From: Canna indica
Lineage: Eukaryota; Streptophyta; Magnoliopsida; Zingiberales; Cannaceae
NCBI GenBank assembly: GCA_034359265.1
Contig: CP136897.1
Coordinates: 26,592,001 to 26,656,000, forward strand
Direction of reading: 5' to 3'
Length of the DNA stretch: 64,000 nt
Program-made: the position numbers and the translations under genes
Shown: one piece after another, positions 1 to 10,785 of the stretch
How positions within the stretch are numbered: the stretch's first letter is position 1
Layout: each line of letters starts with the position of its first letter
The notes under the pieces: generated by a model
Told to the model about the DNA's origin: nothing
What the model saw: the letters and a program-made list of their open reading frames with translations, nothing else
Databases searched by the model: none

Positions 1-653
1 CACTATCAGATCTCTAGTGTTGAACTCCAACCGTTACAACTAATGGGAGATCGATCAATCGTACATTATGAGGAGAATGTACGATTGAGAGTGTGTGGAT
101 CGCAGGCAACAAACTTCTACAAATCAACTTCATATCAAGGTGGGATATGGGTTGTTGAACTCACTACAATGCAAAGATCATGTGAAGGACAGAACTCTAT
201 GATTGAGTTGTCATAGAGAGGCAAGTGGTTAGTACTCGTATTAGCAATAAGTATTTTTCTTATTTCTGAGTCACTTTAGTACTGAAAGTAGGATTTCGGT
301 GGGTGGAATCCTGATACTTGTAGAGTACTTCGTTGATAGTGGATTGGGCATCTGTCTAGTGAGGGCCCCACATATTAGGTGACAAGATTGTCACCGAACT
401 ACATAAACAAAACTCTTGTGTGTTTGCGTGTTTCTATTTTTTTCTTTATATCTGCTACTCACTCTATCTTAAGCCAATTCCAATATCAGTTGCAACTAAT
501 GTGCAACAAACTCTTAGCAGAAAGTTTCCATAGAGACTATATTAACATTATCTTTGTAATTTCTTTTGTAGCATAGTGGTAGTTCCTTTGCTTGGTAAGG
601 GAAAGGTCATGAGAATAGCATTCATTTTGACTATTAACTTTTTTACAGAGTTG
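1..653. other. Unassigned left edge with partial tandem-unit similarity
   Basis: Bases 1-60 resemble 4160-4240 (shared text around CAACCGT.ACAAC.AATGGGA), so the window probably opens inside an earlier unit of the 5S/tRNA-like repeat that follows. 61-653 matches nothing else in the window and carries no convincing coding frame. A small inverted repeat (CGTACATT...AATGTACG) lies near 60-83. Confidence 0.4.
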
Positions 654-720
654 GAGTAGCTTATTTGGTTAAAAGGTGTGACTATTAATTTTTCTTTATA
701 AGTCTTAGGCTCGAATCTTA
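654..720 (+). repeat. tRNA-like head, copy 1
   Basis: The segment has an A-box-like TAGCTTATTTGG followed about 40 bases later by a B-box-like GGCTCGAATCT, the arrangement of an internal RNA polymerase III promoter. The cloverleaf is not intact, so this is a tRNA-derived repeat head and not a tRNA gene. It precedes the 5S-like body at 804 by about 85 bases; the same order recurs at 1004 and about 4280. Confidence 0.5.
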
Positions 721-803
721 TATCTTATGTTTTAACTTAAGCAATTTTAACAATTTGATTTCCATCACTTAAATGTAAAATTAAACATTGAACAATAATA
801 TTT

Positions 804-920
804 GGGTGCAATCATACCAATATTAATACATCGGATCCCATCAGAACTCCAAATTAAGTCTGCGCGGGAAAGAGTAGTATTAGGATGGGTGAACCTAAGG
901 AAGTCCACGTGTTGCACCCC
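804..920 (+). pseudogene. 5S rRNA-like sequence, copy 1
   Basis: The 117-base segment runs from GGGTGCAATCATACC to GTTGCACCCC and includes CGGATCCCATCAGAACTCC and AGGATGGGTGAACC, matching plant 5S rRNA along its whole length. Changes in the helices and an extra base in the GGGTGACC box argue against function. It could be a degenerate 5S rDNA unit, a 5S-derived SINE, or the 5S domain of a Cassandra-type element. No Cassandra primer site or TG/CA ends were seen. Confidence 0.75.
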
Positions 921-1003
921 TTTTTGCAACCTTGCACCACTAGCCGCCACCAACATCCTTGCGGCGGCTGTCGCGCAATTGAAGGATTAACCGATAGAGG
1001 ACT

Positions 1004-1078
1004 GTAGAGTAGCTTAGTTGATTAAAACATGTGACTATTATTTTTTGCTCATAAGTCTTATGTTCGAATATTATCTCC
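1004..1078 (+). repeat. tRNA-like head, copy 2
   Basis: A-box-like TAGCTTAGTTGA and B-box-like TGTTCGAATAT are spaced as in copy 1. The head is followed by the same linker (TTGTCATCACTTAA, then AATTAAGCATTGAACAATAAT) and the second 5S-like body, giving a period near 350 bases from copy 1. Confidence 0.45.
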
Positions 1079-1154
1079 TTCGTTTTATCTTAAGCATTTT
1101 AAAAATTTGATTGTCATCACTTAATGTCAAATTAAGCATTGAACAATAATGTTT

Positions 1155-3987
1155 GGGTGCAATCGTACCAATATTAAAACATCGGATACCATCAGAACTC
1201 CAAACTAAGCATGCCCACGTGAGAGTAGTGCATGGATGGGTGAATGTAAGACCCAAAAATTTCCTAATATTAAAAAAAAAATCTATTTTGATGCAGCGCA
1301 CCGGATCGAGGGTTAGTCGGGTCGAGCCGCGAAATCGCCTCGAGTAGAAGGCATAACTCGACCCATGAAAATATGAAGTTTAATTTAGCTCTCTGGTTAT
1401 TTCCTTATATGTCGTATTAAAGTCGAGTTCGACTCTTGAGTGCGGATAGAATCGGAGCCCGAATCGGATTCGGATCAAATCAAGTAGAGGTTAAGTCGTA
1501 TGAGGGGCATTTGAGTCATTATTCGATGAGGGAATATAATCCCTCATCATGAGCCGTGCGGCTCATCTTGGAGATGCACACAGGCCGAGCAAGAGGGAGA
1601 AGGAAGAGAGGGGAGATCTTGTCGGCGCCGAGTTCGCGTCAACTCTTGAAGAGATCGGAGCTCGTCTTCATCGAGGCTTCCTCGGGATCTAATCAAGTAA
1701 GTGGTTTTGGTCTTCTAAGTTTAGGAAGAGGCCTTGTGGCCGATCCTTGTTGTAGGGTAAGAGAAATCCCATTGGTTTTTGAGTTGTTCTCCGATTTCTT
1801 GGTGGTTTTCGACAGATAGATTTCATATTGTGATCGATTTCATGTTTTCTTGAAATTTTGTGAAGATTTTTGAGAACCTTAGGGTTGGCCGAATTGGGGA
1901 GAAATTAGCGAAGGTCATGCCGGATTTTTCTCCGAATTCTCGGCTTAGTTTTTGATTAGTTAACACTTGCTAATATTTGTTTTGGATTGATGGTCGCATG
2001 ATGCGCATGGATTAGGGCAGCCCTATTTTCATTAGGGTCAGATGGTAAGGTTTAGGGAAAAGGGGAGGGGATAAATGCAATAATTGATGTCCCATGTTTG
2101 TTCTTTATCCGCGCATGGATCTTCCCTTATCGGAGCATTGGTATATGTACATCCTCAAGGGAATGGTCAAGCAAGGCAGCCTTAGGGAACTCCTAGGCCG
2201 GCTTGTTAACTGGGATCGTCCCCTAATCTAGATGTTCAAGTTGGAAATGGGTAGATGGGTAGATTAGATGTCAAGAGTTGTACACTTCCTGTAGCACTAT
2301 TAAGCGTAGTGAAATTTGAATTTCTTATAGCAAATCAAGGCGTGCTGTAATTATCTATATATGTGGTATTTATCTTTCATACGTGGTAACTATCGAATGC
2401 ACAAGGAAGTGTTCTTAGAAGTTGTATCTATTTGCTGTCATGTCGTAATTAGTTTAGAATGTAGTAATTATTTTTAGAAGGCTGCAATTATCTTTGGAAT
2501 GCTAAGATTATTCATAGAATGTTGAAATAACTATTAGCATATGAAATTTATTTTAGTTAATGCTGGAATTATTTGATTGATGCTGAAATTATATCTCTTA
2601 TGCTGAAATTATATCTCTTACGCAGGAATTGTTATCTTAGGCTAAAATTTCATTTAATTAATGAAGGAAGATTTCATTAATTGTTAGATATTACATTCAA
2701 TTGTTGTTATGTATGTATATTGCATATTCCTTATCAATTTAATAATGGAATTGTTTCTTTTGTATTCGGCTATCTCTGAATAATGATTGCTCAAGATTAA
2801 TTTAGGCAAGTGTTGTTGACAATGGTATGCCGAGTTCTTGTCTATAGTCGGCTAGTTCTGGCAACCTAGAAAGAATGGTTTCATTACCTATTGGTGATAT
2901 TTAATCTAGAGACAAGGTATCCTACTTGGTTCTACACCTGGGAAAGTAGGGTGACCCTAGGGGAAGGGTCGGTTAGGGGCAATGCCCGGAAAGCAAAACA
3001 CAGTATGACTTGCACAACCTCGTTCTAGTTGTGGATGATGGTCTACTAAGGAGTGTCATTAGCCGAATGGCTATCACACAACTCAGTGGTTTATAGGGTC
3101 TTGAGATTGCACCAGCGGGCTCGCTAGGTGTTAGACCCGAGTGGCGGAGGGTCTTGGGATTTTGTCAGTGGGCCACGCTGACGGTGGACCCAAGTTGGGT
3201 GGGACTAGCTATCCCTAACCCAGAGGATTTCTGAGACTAGTGGCCATCCTAGTCGACGAATCCAAATTATGAAAGTTTATAATCTAAATGCTCTTAGGGG
3301 CTGGTTTGAGTAGGCCGATCGGCCTGGTTTCATAAAGGGAAGAATCAAACCTTCCTTATATAATTGGGGCCATTAATGGCTGAGCTAGTGAAATGGGTAA
3401 GGGCCTGAGAGGCCGGTTCATCCATTGTACAGTCTTGGCAAAACCTATTAACTCATGTAGAGTGATATTAGTTTTATTCCTTATATGTGCTAATTGCCGA
3501 GGTTTAAAGTGGAGGTTCGAAAAAACCGCTCACTGAGTTCCTCGTGAACTCACGGTTTCCTTTATTGTTGTTTTGCAGAGCCCGACCAGTGAGGTACGAC
3601 TTGGAGGCGTGGCGCGCAGGAGGGTGGACGTGGGTGCAGATCTCATAGCTGGCAATTATTAGTCGTAGTCGTGTCTAGTAGAGTCTGGTGTATGCACTGT
3701 GTCATTTCTGTAAAACTTGAGGTGTTTTATTTGGAAAACCTTTGGATGTTAATTTTAAAACTTATGTTGTTTTAGAAATTGATTTGGTCAAACTGATTTT
3801 GAACTGTTAATAAAATCGGTATTATTGCTTTTGTTTATGACTTGATGTTATTCTAGTTATTTTTCTATGAGTTGTTGGTCAATGCATAGGGTAGGCTTCG
3901 GGGTACTGGCTCGTACCGTGGCTCGTCATGAGTACCCTGAGTCAGGGCGTGACAGTGAACCCCATGGAATTCCACGTGTTGCACCCC
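1155..3987 (+). pseudogene. 5S rRNA-like sequence, copy 2, split by a solo LTR
   Basis: 1155-1244 matches the first three quarters of 5S rRNA and 3955-3987 the remainder, ending GTTGCACCCC. The LTR at 1245-3954 lies between them, with GTGAA duplicated on both sides (1240-1244 and 3955-3959). Removing the insertion and one duplication restores a single 5S-like copy, which fixes both insertion boundaries. Confidence 0.75.
1245..3954 (+). mobile_element. Solo LTR, Ty3-gypsy (Tekay/Del-like), 2.7 kb
   Basis: The element begins TGTAAGACCC, ends GGGCGTGACA, and is flanked by the 5-base duplication GTGAA. No gag, pol, primer site or polypurine tract is present, so it is one LTR left by recombination between the two LTRs of a full element. 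Its start, end and internal blocks resemble 26275-28838 and the reverse complement of 36864-39417. The latter belongs to an element with chromovirus-like pol, which is the basis for the lineage call. An open frame around 1556-1819 is probably incidental. Confidence 0.85.
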
Positions 3988-4409
3988 TTTTGGCAGCCCT
4001 GCACCCGTAGCCGCAATCCACACCCTTGTGGCGGCTACTGCGCAACTGTAGCACTAACCGATAGAGGACTAGGGGGCTCCTCCATTGTCACCCTTGCCCC
4101 ATGCAACATCAACGGACTTCCCTAGTGGCGATTTTGTGATTGTGGAGTAAGCAAGAGAACACGATCACCATCGGATCTCCATTGTTGCATTCCAACCGTC
4201 ACAACCAATGGGACATCAATCACCGTCGACCTCCAATGTCTAACCACACATTTGTTGTTATTATAATATATAAGCTTTCATAGCTCATTTGGTTAGTTTT
4301 GCTCATAAGTCTTAGGTTTTAATCTTATCTCTTATGTTTGAACATAAGCATTTTAACAATTTGATTGTCATCACTTAAATGTAAAATTAAACATTAAACA
4401 ATAATGTTT
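3988..4409 (+). repeat. Spacer of the 5S/tRNA-like tandem unit, with tRNA-like copy 3
   Basis: Starts with a GC-rich tail (CTTGTGGCGGCTACTGCGCA and ACCGATAGAGGACT) also seen after copy 1 at 921-1003. It continues through text resembling bases 1-60, then a tRNA-like head near 4280-4330 with A-box-like TAGCTCATTTGG and a decayed B box. The spacer is longer than between copies 1 and 2, so unit length varies. Confidence 0.45.
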
Positions 4410-4527
4410 GGGTGCGATCATACCAATATTAATTCTTCAGATCCCATCAGAACTCCAAATTAAGCTTGATCATACGAGACTAGTACTAGGATGGTTGAAC
4501 CCCAAGGAAATGCATGCGTTCCACCCC
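4410..4527 (+). pseudogene. 5S rRNA-like sequence, copy 3
   Basis: Runs from GGGTGCGATCATACC to CCACCCC with the CAGATCCCATCAGAACTCC and AGGATGG blocks. Overall it is about as diverged as copy 1, although its first 15 bases match plant 5S rRNA well. The same linker as in the other copies precedes it. A retrotransposon LTR fragment starts 15 bases downstream and ends the array. Confidence 0.7.
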
Positions 4528-4541
4528 TATTGGAATCCTCG

Positions 4542-4640
4542 TGTTGGCAAAATGGCGACACTAGAGGGGGGTGAATAGTGTGTTTACTAAATCTATTAGC
4601 TTAAATTCACTTTTAATCATTTTTCGATAAGACCTTTGAT
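4542..4640 (-). mobile_element. LTR-end fragment, Sirevirus-like copia
   Basis: The start reads TGTTGGCAAAATGG followed by ACACTAGAGGGGGGTGAATA, the reverse complement of the LTR end of Copia C (near 47630-47668). Only about 100 bases are recognisable before similarity fades into the decayed copia that follows. Confidence 0.5.
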
Positions 4641-4849
4641 ATTGATTTCTTCCAGTGTTAATAAAAGAACATCCTTTTCTTTTGTTCTCTGAACAAGGTT
4701 GTGAAAAGTTTTTTAATAGGCAATAGTTGCCATATGTACCATTCTGATGAGTTACATGCGATTGGACCAATTTAAATTTGTTTAATGGTTTTTGAAGTTA
4801 TTGATAAATATTTTTGAATGAACGCACAAAGAGATAAAATTTACCTCAC

Positions 4850-7172
4850 CTACTTCTGGCTTTATGACTTTGGGCGATTATGAATCACAGTCAGAACTTG
4901 AGAAGTGTGTCTCAAGGAGATTTTAATCGAGTCTCTGTTCACCAGACCTAGCGAAAGGCTCGTTGAGTTGATTAGAGTTGGCCTACATATGTGTATGCAG
5001 GCCGACAACAACTCAAGCCAAAAAAGGATACTCCTACGATATGATTAGGCATGGGTACGTCCACCTGTTTTGGCATAAACCCAATACCTTTGGATCATTT
5101 AAGGAGTATGAAGGTGAAGTTAAAGAAACATATTGGAAAAAGTATTATAGGCCTTCAATTGGATCGAGGCAGAGAATACTTATCCACTAAGTTTGTGAAT
5201 TATCTCGAAGACAATAAGATTGTCTCTGTATGCACCCCTCCTGACACAATGGTGTGTCTAAAAGGAGGAATCACACCTTATTGGATATGATGTGATCCAT
5301 ACTTAGTTTTCAATCTCTTTTTAGAGGATAAGCCATTGTAGCGGCCATAATTTTGTTTGTCTCTCATACACCATATAAGATATGGAATGACAAGAAACTG
5401 AGTCTGAGACATCTCGTGATTTAGGGTTGCCTAGCATATGATAAACTTGATCAGGTGCAAACTTTTGAGGAATACCCTTAAAAGTGTTTTGGGTATCAAG
5501 TTCTCTCAACTGAACAAAAGGAGTTTTGTCACCACTTTCTTGAAAAAGAGTTTGTCGAGGAAAGTGGCAGTGGAAGATGTGTTGAACTTGGTGAAGTTCA
5601 ACAACCACGAATAAATTCGCAACAACTAGTAGAAAGTTCACAGGTTAAACCAATCCATGTAATTATTACTTCCCATCACTCTTCCAGAAGACTACGTAGA
5701 CTGCCTGAGTGATGATATCTAGCCATAGGGTTTGACCTAGATTCAGGCAATCCACGATCTCTTAATGGTCAAATGTGTCGACATTATGTAGTGGCATTAT
5801 GCAAATCCAAACTGGACCCAAACCAAGTGTGGACTTTGGTTGACCGGCTCCAAAAGGATGAATCCTATAAGGTGCAGGTGGATCTTCAGGAAAGATCTGA
5901 GCAGCTGGCAAGGTGTTGACCTATAAGACCAGACTAGCTGTGAATGAGATCTAACCCAGACAATTGGTTGTCTGCAATAAGACATTCTTACCAGTTCAAA
6001 CGCTCATGTCCATGAGGATATTGCTAGCCATCAGTGCGTACAATGAATATGAGATCTGGCTAGTGGGTGTCTAGACCACGCTCTTCCATTATGAAGAAGT
6101 CTATATGACATAGCTAGAGGAGTTCGTTTCCTCGGTTGGACCAAGTAAGGTATGCGAGCTACAAAGGTCCATTTATGGGATACAGCTAGCATCGAAGAGT
6201 TGAAACATCCGTTTTTGATGCAATAGTCAAAAGGGTTTTGATTTTACCAAAAATGTGGATGAACCTTGTGCAGACAAGGTGTTTAGTGGTAATGTAGTCA
6301 TATTGTATGACATACTTGTGGGTAAAGCGTTCACATGCTTCAGTTATTTCCCATAATGATTCTCTATGGTACATCTGGAAAAGGCCTCCTATATGCTTGA
6401 CATTAGGATCTATGTGAATAGGTCTGAAAGGATGCTTGGTTTATTCCAACCCATGTATGTTAATATAGTGCTAAAAGAGTTTTAGCATTTAAGATAGCAA
6501 AAGTGATTACTTGCATAAGAGTCATTGCGTCAGTTTTTCTAAGATGATGTCCGGTAAGACACCTAAGGAGAGACAAAAGATGAGTGAGATCCATGATGCT
6601 TCGACGGTGGGATCCATCATGCAATGCTTTACACTTGGCTTGATATTGCTTATACCCTATAGGTATCTAGCAGATTTCTGGCAAAACTCTGAAGAATAAC
6701 ATTGAAAAACAAATGGAGAACTATCTCAGGCACTTGAGAAGGATGAGAAGCATTCTATACGACAATGAAACCATATGATGGTATGAGGATACCTTTAATG
6801 GTGGTGCAGTAAATAGGAAAGTGTTCCTAGCTGGGTATTGTAACTAGTAAGATGACTAAGGCTTTGTGTTTTGCTACTTACTATGCCGCTTAGGATAGCA
6901 TCGGATAAAGGAGTTTATCATTCAGTGGGATTTGTTCCTGAGGTTGCCAGTTCAGCACCAGTATTGTATGACAATACTAGGACTGTTGCTCAAAATTAAG
7001 GAACTAAGATCCCATGAAGATCATTGCTTCTCTTAAAAGGCGGTATCACTTCGTCTATGGAAAGAGGTGATGACTGAAAGACATTTATGTAGATTAAACT
7101 AATTACCATAGCAGCAGATTCAATCACCATTAAAATTTGGTATACAGATAATAGGCCGATTGGCTAAAGTGC
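4850..7172 (+). pseudogene. Decayed Ty1-copia pol (integrase, RT, RNase H)
   Basis: Short translated pieces in changing frames follow copia pol order. Integrase text appears near 5150-5290 (DRGREYLS, then a frame reading NYLEDNKIVS), with the post-integrase region near 5340-5600 (FLEKEF, VELGEVQQ). RT-like pieces span 5800-6300 (VDEPC). RNase H tail pieces occur near 6900-7170 (KIIASLKRRYHFVYGKR in place of the usual RSHQKSKH block). Frameshifts and stops are frequent, so no protein can be made. A polypurine tract and 3' LTR follow immediately; no 5' LTR, gag or protease is visible. Identity as copia pol is secure; the lineage is not. Confidence 0.75.
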
Positions 7173-7183
7173 AAGTGGGAGAT
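7173..7183 (+). other. Polypurine tract of the decayed copia
   Basis: AAGTGGGAGAT lies directly before TGAAAGGAAT, the usual position for priming plus-strand DNA at a copia 3' LTR. It marks the pol/LTR boundary. Confidence 0.6.
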
Positions 7184-8202
7184 TGAAAGGAATAGTGTCA
7201 TTGAGCCAATCACATGTCGATGTGTTTAGGGACTATTCAAGGGTAATCAACTTAATAAGGCAACCGTTTCATCATATGCTGCATCTTTATTCATAAAGAT
7301 TGTGATACACCCCATGAACCTGGGCAAATGATTCCGAGGCCATGATGAGATCATGCTAGTGAGACTTGAAATCTTGATGCCCATGTTCTAAATGTTCCTA
7401 GTCGTAGGATCCCCAATTAGGGGATCAATGATTCCGGATAGACTAGTGCACTTGGTACATGCCCAATATGATAAGGGGTAGTTGATCTCACAGTTACCTA
7501 TGAAGCGTCATTAATGTACAAGTGCAAGTGCTCATTAGGGAATGAGTTCACTGAACGAACCTGCAAGAGGAACACAAAATGGAATCTTTACATGATTATC
7601 AATAGGATGTTCCTCGGGTGATACTAGGTGCAAGCAGTCCTTGGACCCGAGGTTGTCATGGTTACCTTGTGAGTCACGACCCATTGCTTTGGTTCTATCT
7701 CTATGTGGCCCTCAGCATCATGTGGTGGGTATTACTGGGCATGGGGAAGCATTCATGGAGGTAGGTGAGCAACCAACACGAAATCAGTTACTCCTAGTGA
7801 AAGGAGATAATGTCCTATGTGCCCCTGAAAGTGTCGACTCGGGAATCTCTGGCCATAGTAGACATGAAAGTCAGGAAGATGTTTCTGACGTTCCATTTTC
7901 GAGATGACATCTTGGCGGGTGGAATATATATGAATCGGTATTAGGGTTTTGACACTTCTTTCGAACCCTAGCCAACTTCTGGACATTGTAACCAAGGGAT
8001 TTAGTTGTACGGTAACTAATCAACGAAGGGTGGTCGATCCCCGTAGATTGAACCTCACACTATACGGATAGTCATGTCGCGTTGCTAGACGTCAATCTTG
8101 ACTTATAAGTAGAGTCTCTCATGACCACACTAAAGGGATTTAGTGGAGGCTTGTAAGATTTCAATAGAAGTCGTTCTATCGGATCCGACTCTCTATTATG
8201 CA
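7184..8202 (+). mobile_element. 3' LTR of the decayed copia
   Basis: Begins TG just after the polypurine tract and continues without coding potential to about 8200, where sequence shared with the next element starts. The right limit is approximate, because the matching 5' LTR is absent and a CA end with a duplication could not be fixed. Confidence 0.5.
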
Positions 8203-8813
8203 CAACTCACTTGCTCTTCAATCTATTTCTAAAATCTGGAAATAGCCCAACGATTAAAGATGACGAAAAAAAGTGAATAAAAAGCAAGCTGTGCGATCCA
8301 AGACCCGCGGATAGGTTGGCTATCAAATAAGCACGAGTGCTTCAGAGCGGAAATCAAGTTGAAATCGTCCGTAGTCTTTAAGAAATAGATTGAATAGCAA
8401 TCTAAAATTTGGTAATATACCAACTATCATTATAAAACTCGAGAATAGCTCGACGATAAAATAACAATAATTAAAGTATTCTTAAAGATAGAGAGGAAGA
8501 AGAAGTGTATAAACAAAATAGAAGAAACCTCATAATTTAGCAACCGAACCTGGAAATTGCCTTTGACTAGAAAAGAGGACTTACGCGCACATGGTGGTGA
8601 ACGCTAAGCTGAGTCTTCTACAAAATATTCTCCACCAAAACTAAGAGTCTAAACTATAAAATGAAAGCTAGAGAAGAGGTAGAAAAGATGATGCCTTGAG
8701 CTATAGACAAGGGTCCCTTTTATAGGGAAAGCTTCAAGGCTTAAACAAGGAAATTTAAGAAAGGAATGCTTAATTACAAGGAAGCAAAATAATGCTCAAA
8801 TTCTTCATAATAT
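8203..8813 (-). mobile_element. Partial LTR, Athila/Tat-like gypsy (left copy)
   Basis: Aligns along its length with about 9733-10377 in the same orientation, sharing for example AAAGATGATGCCTTGAGC and GACAAGGGTCCCTTTTATAG. It lacks both LTR ends present in the right copy. At 8813 it joins directly to gag sequence, so the rest of gag and all of pol were deleted. Confidence 0.7.
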
Positions 8814-8814
8814 A

Positions 8815-9252
8815 GAACTTGGAGGTAAATAAAACAACCAATCTTTGGCCGCGTCTGCCAGTGAGAAGGGAAAAGCACGTAATTTAATTTGCTCTTCAGA
8901 TATACCTTGTGGTTTTAAACTAGAGGAAACAACATAAAACTCCTTCAAGTGTTTATGTGGATCTTCATTTTCTAGACCGCGGAAATTAAGTAGGTAACAA
9001 ATGAATTAATTCAAACTTTAATTCGAATGCTACCTATAAATTTTGATAGGTGATGCATAAAGAAGGTTGATTTAGAGGTGCAGCGGCCATCTCCCTTAGA
9101 GTTTGGTCATTGTTGGACATCTCGGATGCTTGCGAAGAAGTGTATGCCGCAACTTGATCTTTTTGGTATTGAATCTCCTTCCTTAAGCTTCTAATGGTTC
9201 TCTCGATTTTGGGGTCGTAGCAAAGTTCACCAGTTCGGTCAGATCTAGTCAT
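8815..9252 (-). pseudogene. gag: Gag remnant, Athila/Tat-like gypsy
   Basis: The minus strand opens with an ATG at 9252 and 72 codons, then a stop at 9034-9036. Beyond it the frame resumes with text typical of this gag family: LIHLLPNFRGLENEDPHKHL, then EEQIKLRAFPFSL and DAAKDWLFYLPP. Gag is the structural protein that packages element RNA. Only the N-terminal quarter or so remains; nucleocapsid, protease and pol are missing. It lies between the primer site at 9375-9392 and the truncated LTR at 8813. Confidence 0.75.
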
Positions 9253-9374
9253 CCATAACCTCGGCCTGTGCTATAATTAAGATTTTGACCTACACAGTTA
9301 GGATCTTTTTTGTTTTGTTTTTTCTTTTTTAAATCAAATCCGGTCAAAGAGAGAGAAAAAATGATTAGCACCAA

Positions 9375-9392
9375 TCCCCGGCAACAGCGCCA
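9375..9392 (-). other. Primer-binding site, Athila/Tat type
   Basis: The minus strand reads TGGCGCTGTTGCCGGGGA, one change from the TGGCGCCGTTGCCGGGGA site typical of Athila/Tat elements. It sits five bases inside the LTR end at 9398, which sets element orientation and the LTR boundary. Confidence 0.8.
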
Positions 9393-9397
9393 AAATT

Positions 9398-10740
9398 TGA
9401 TGCGTGTCAAACACACCGAAAATAAATCCTACTTTCTTAGTTTGCAGCCGTGATGAGTAGGGTCGATTCTACAGGGATTGGTTAGTTTTTAATTCAATAA
9501 AACCAGAATTGATTATGAGTAAAAATGGGGGGTTTTGTGCATAGGTGTAGAAATTAAATTGGAGAGAAAATCGATGTAAAATACTCTAGTCAAAGGCCTG
9601 TTCTCAGATCCGGTTGTGAGGTTGATCACAAGATTGAAATGAGTTTCAACTCCTTCAACCAGATGATTTGAACTAGATCTGACCGCCCATACCAATCTTG
9701 CAAGTTATCTTGGTGGATTGAACAGCAACTCACACCAACTTGCCTCTTGGCTCTAGATTTGAACAGCAATATCTGGAAGGCGAGAATCTAAAATCCGAGA
9801 ATAGCCAAGTGATTAAAGATGATGAAATAAAGCGGATAAAAAACAAGTTGTGCGATCCAAGACCCAATGACAGCTCGGCTACCAAAGAAGCACGAGTGGT
9901 TCAGATCGGAAATCAAGTTGAAATCGTGCGTACTCATTAAGAAATAGATTGAAGAGCAATCTAAAAGTTGGTAATAGACCAACTATCGTTATAAAACTCG
10001 AGAACAGGCTAGCTCGATGATAAAATAAGAATAATTAAGGTATTCTTAAAGATAGCGAGGAAGAAGAAGTGCATCAATAAAATAGAAAAAAACTCACAAT
10101 TTAGCAACCGAACCTGAAAATTGTCTTTGACTAGAAAAGAGGACTTAAGCACACGTGGTGGTGAATGCTAAGCCGAGTCTTCTACAAAATATTCTCCACC
10201 AAAACTAAGAGTCTAAACTATAAAATGAAAGCCAGAGAAAAGGTAGAAAAGATGATGCCTTGAGCTATAGACAAGGGTCCCTTTTATAGGGAAAGCTTCA
10301 AGGCTTAAACAATCAAATTTAAGAAAGGATTGCTTAATTACAAGGAAGCAAAATAATGCTCAAATTCTTCATAATAATGGCCGGCCACTCTTTTATCAAA
10401 ATAGAGATCTTCAAGTTGTCATTTGCCAAAGATGTACTGCCCCTTCCATAGGATGGAGATTTGATTCTTCCTTCATAAATGCGTTCACACCTTTTGTAAT
10501 CAATGTTGAGAATTATGTGGAAGATTCTTGATTCCTCATTCAAATGTACTCGCATTAGGCTTGCGCTACCTTACTTTCCCGGATTGGTCCAAATTTGGCG
10601 CCTACAAGAAATAATTAAATTCGTAATTGAATTTTACTACGAAAATATTAAATAAGCTAGATGACATGAAATAAGTAGCATTTAACTAAGATAAATCATT
10701 AAATTATACTACTAAACATGATAATTTTGACACGTCATCA
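9398..10740 (-). mobile_element. 5' LTR, Athila/Tat-like gypsy
   Basis: On the minus strand it begins TGATGACGTG at 10740 and ends ACGCATCA at 9398 (1343 bp), with the primer site immediately inside. Its outer end abuts the VAP27-like exon at 10741 without intervening bases. No matching duplication was found, since the other element end is missing. Confidence 0.8.
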
Positions 10741-10785
10741 ACTGGCGATCTCCTCGGTGTCGAGCCCGACGATCTAAAATTTCCT
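10741..10785 (+). pseudogene. VAP27-like exon 1 fragment
   Basis: Fifteen codons read TGDLLGVEPDDLKFP and are followed at once by a splice donor GTAAGC. Plant VAP27 proteins (ER membrane MSP-domain proteins tethering the ER to the plasma membrane and cytoskeleton) start with a short leader, then GDLL..EP.ELKFP, and continue FELKK. That agreement, plus a donor at the expected break, supports exon 1 of such a gene. The start codon and promoter are not adjacent: the retroelement LTR ends at the preceding base. No later exon was recognised up to 12800. The match is short, so identity is likely rather than certain. Confidence 0.55.

Noticed and set aside
804..920. Cassandra TRIM LTR as the source of the 5S-like sequence
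   Set aside because: No TG/CA LTR ends, tRNA-Met primer site or polypurine tract were seen around any of the three copies; left as an alternative only.
1556..1819. 87-codon open frame in the first solo LTR
   Set aside because: The equivalent region of related LTRs does not conserve the frame, so it is not supported as a gene.
654..4330. tRNA-like heads considered as functional tRNA genes
   Set aside because: Box spacing is suggestive but no intact acceptor stem or anticodon arm can be drawn, and the copies diverge freely.
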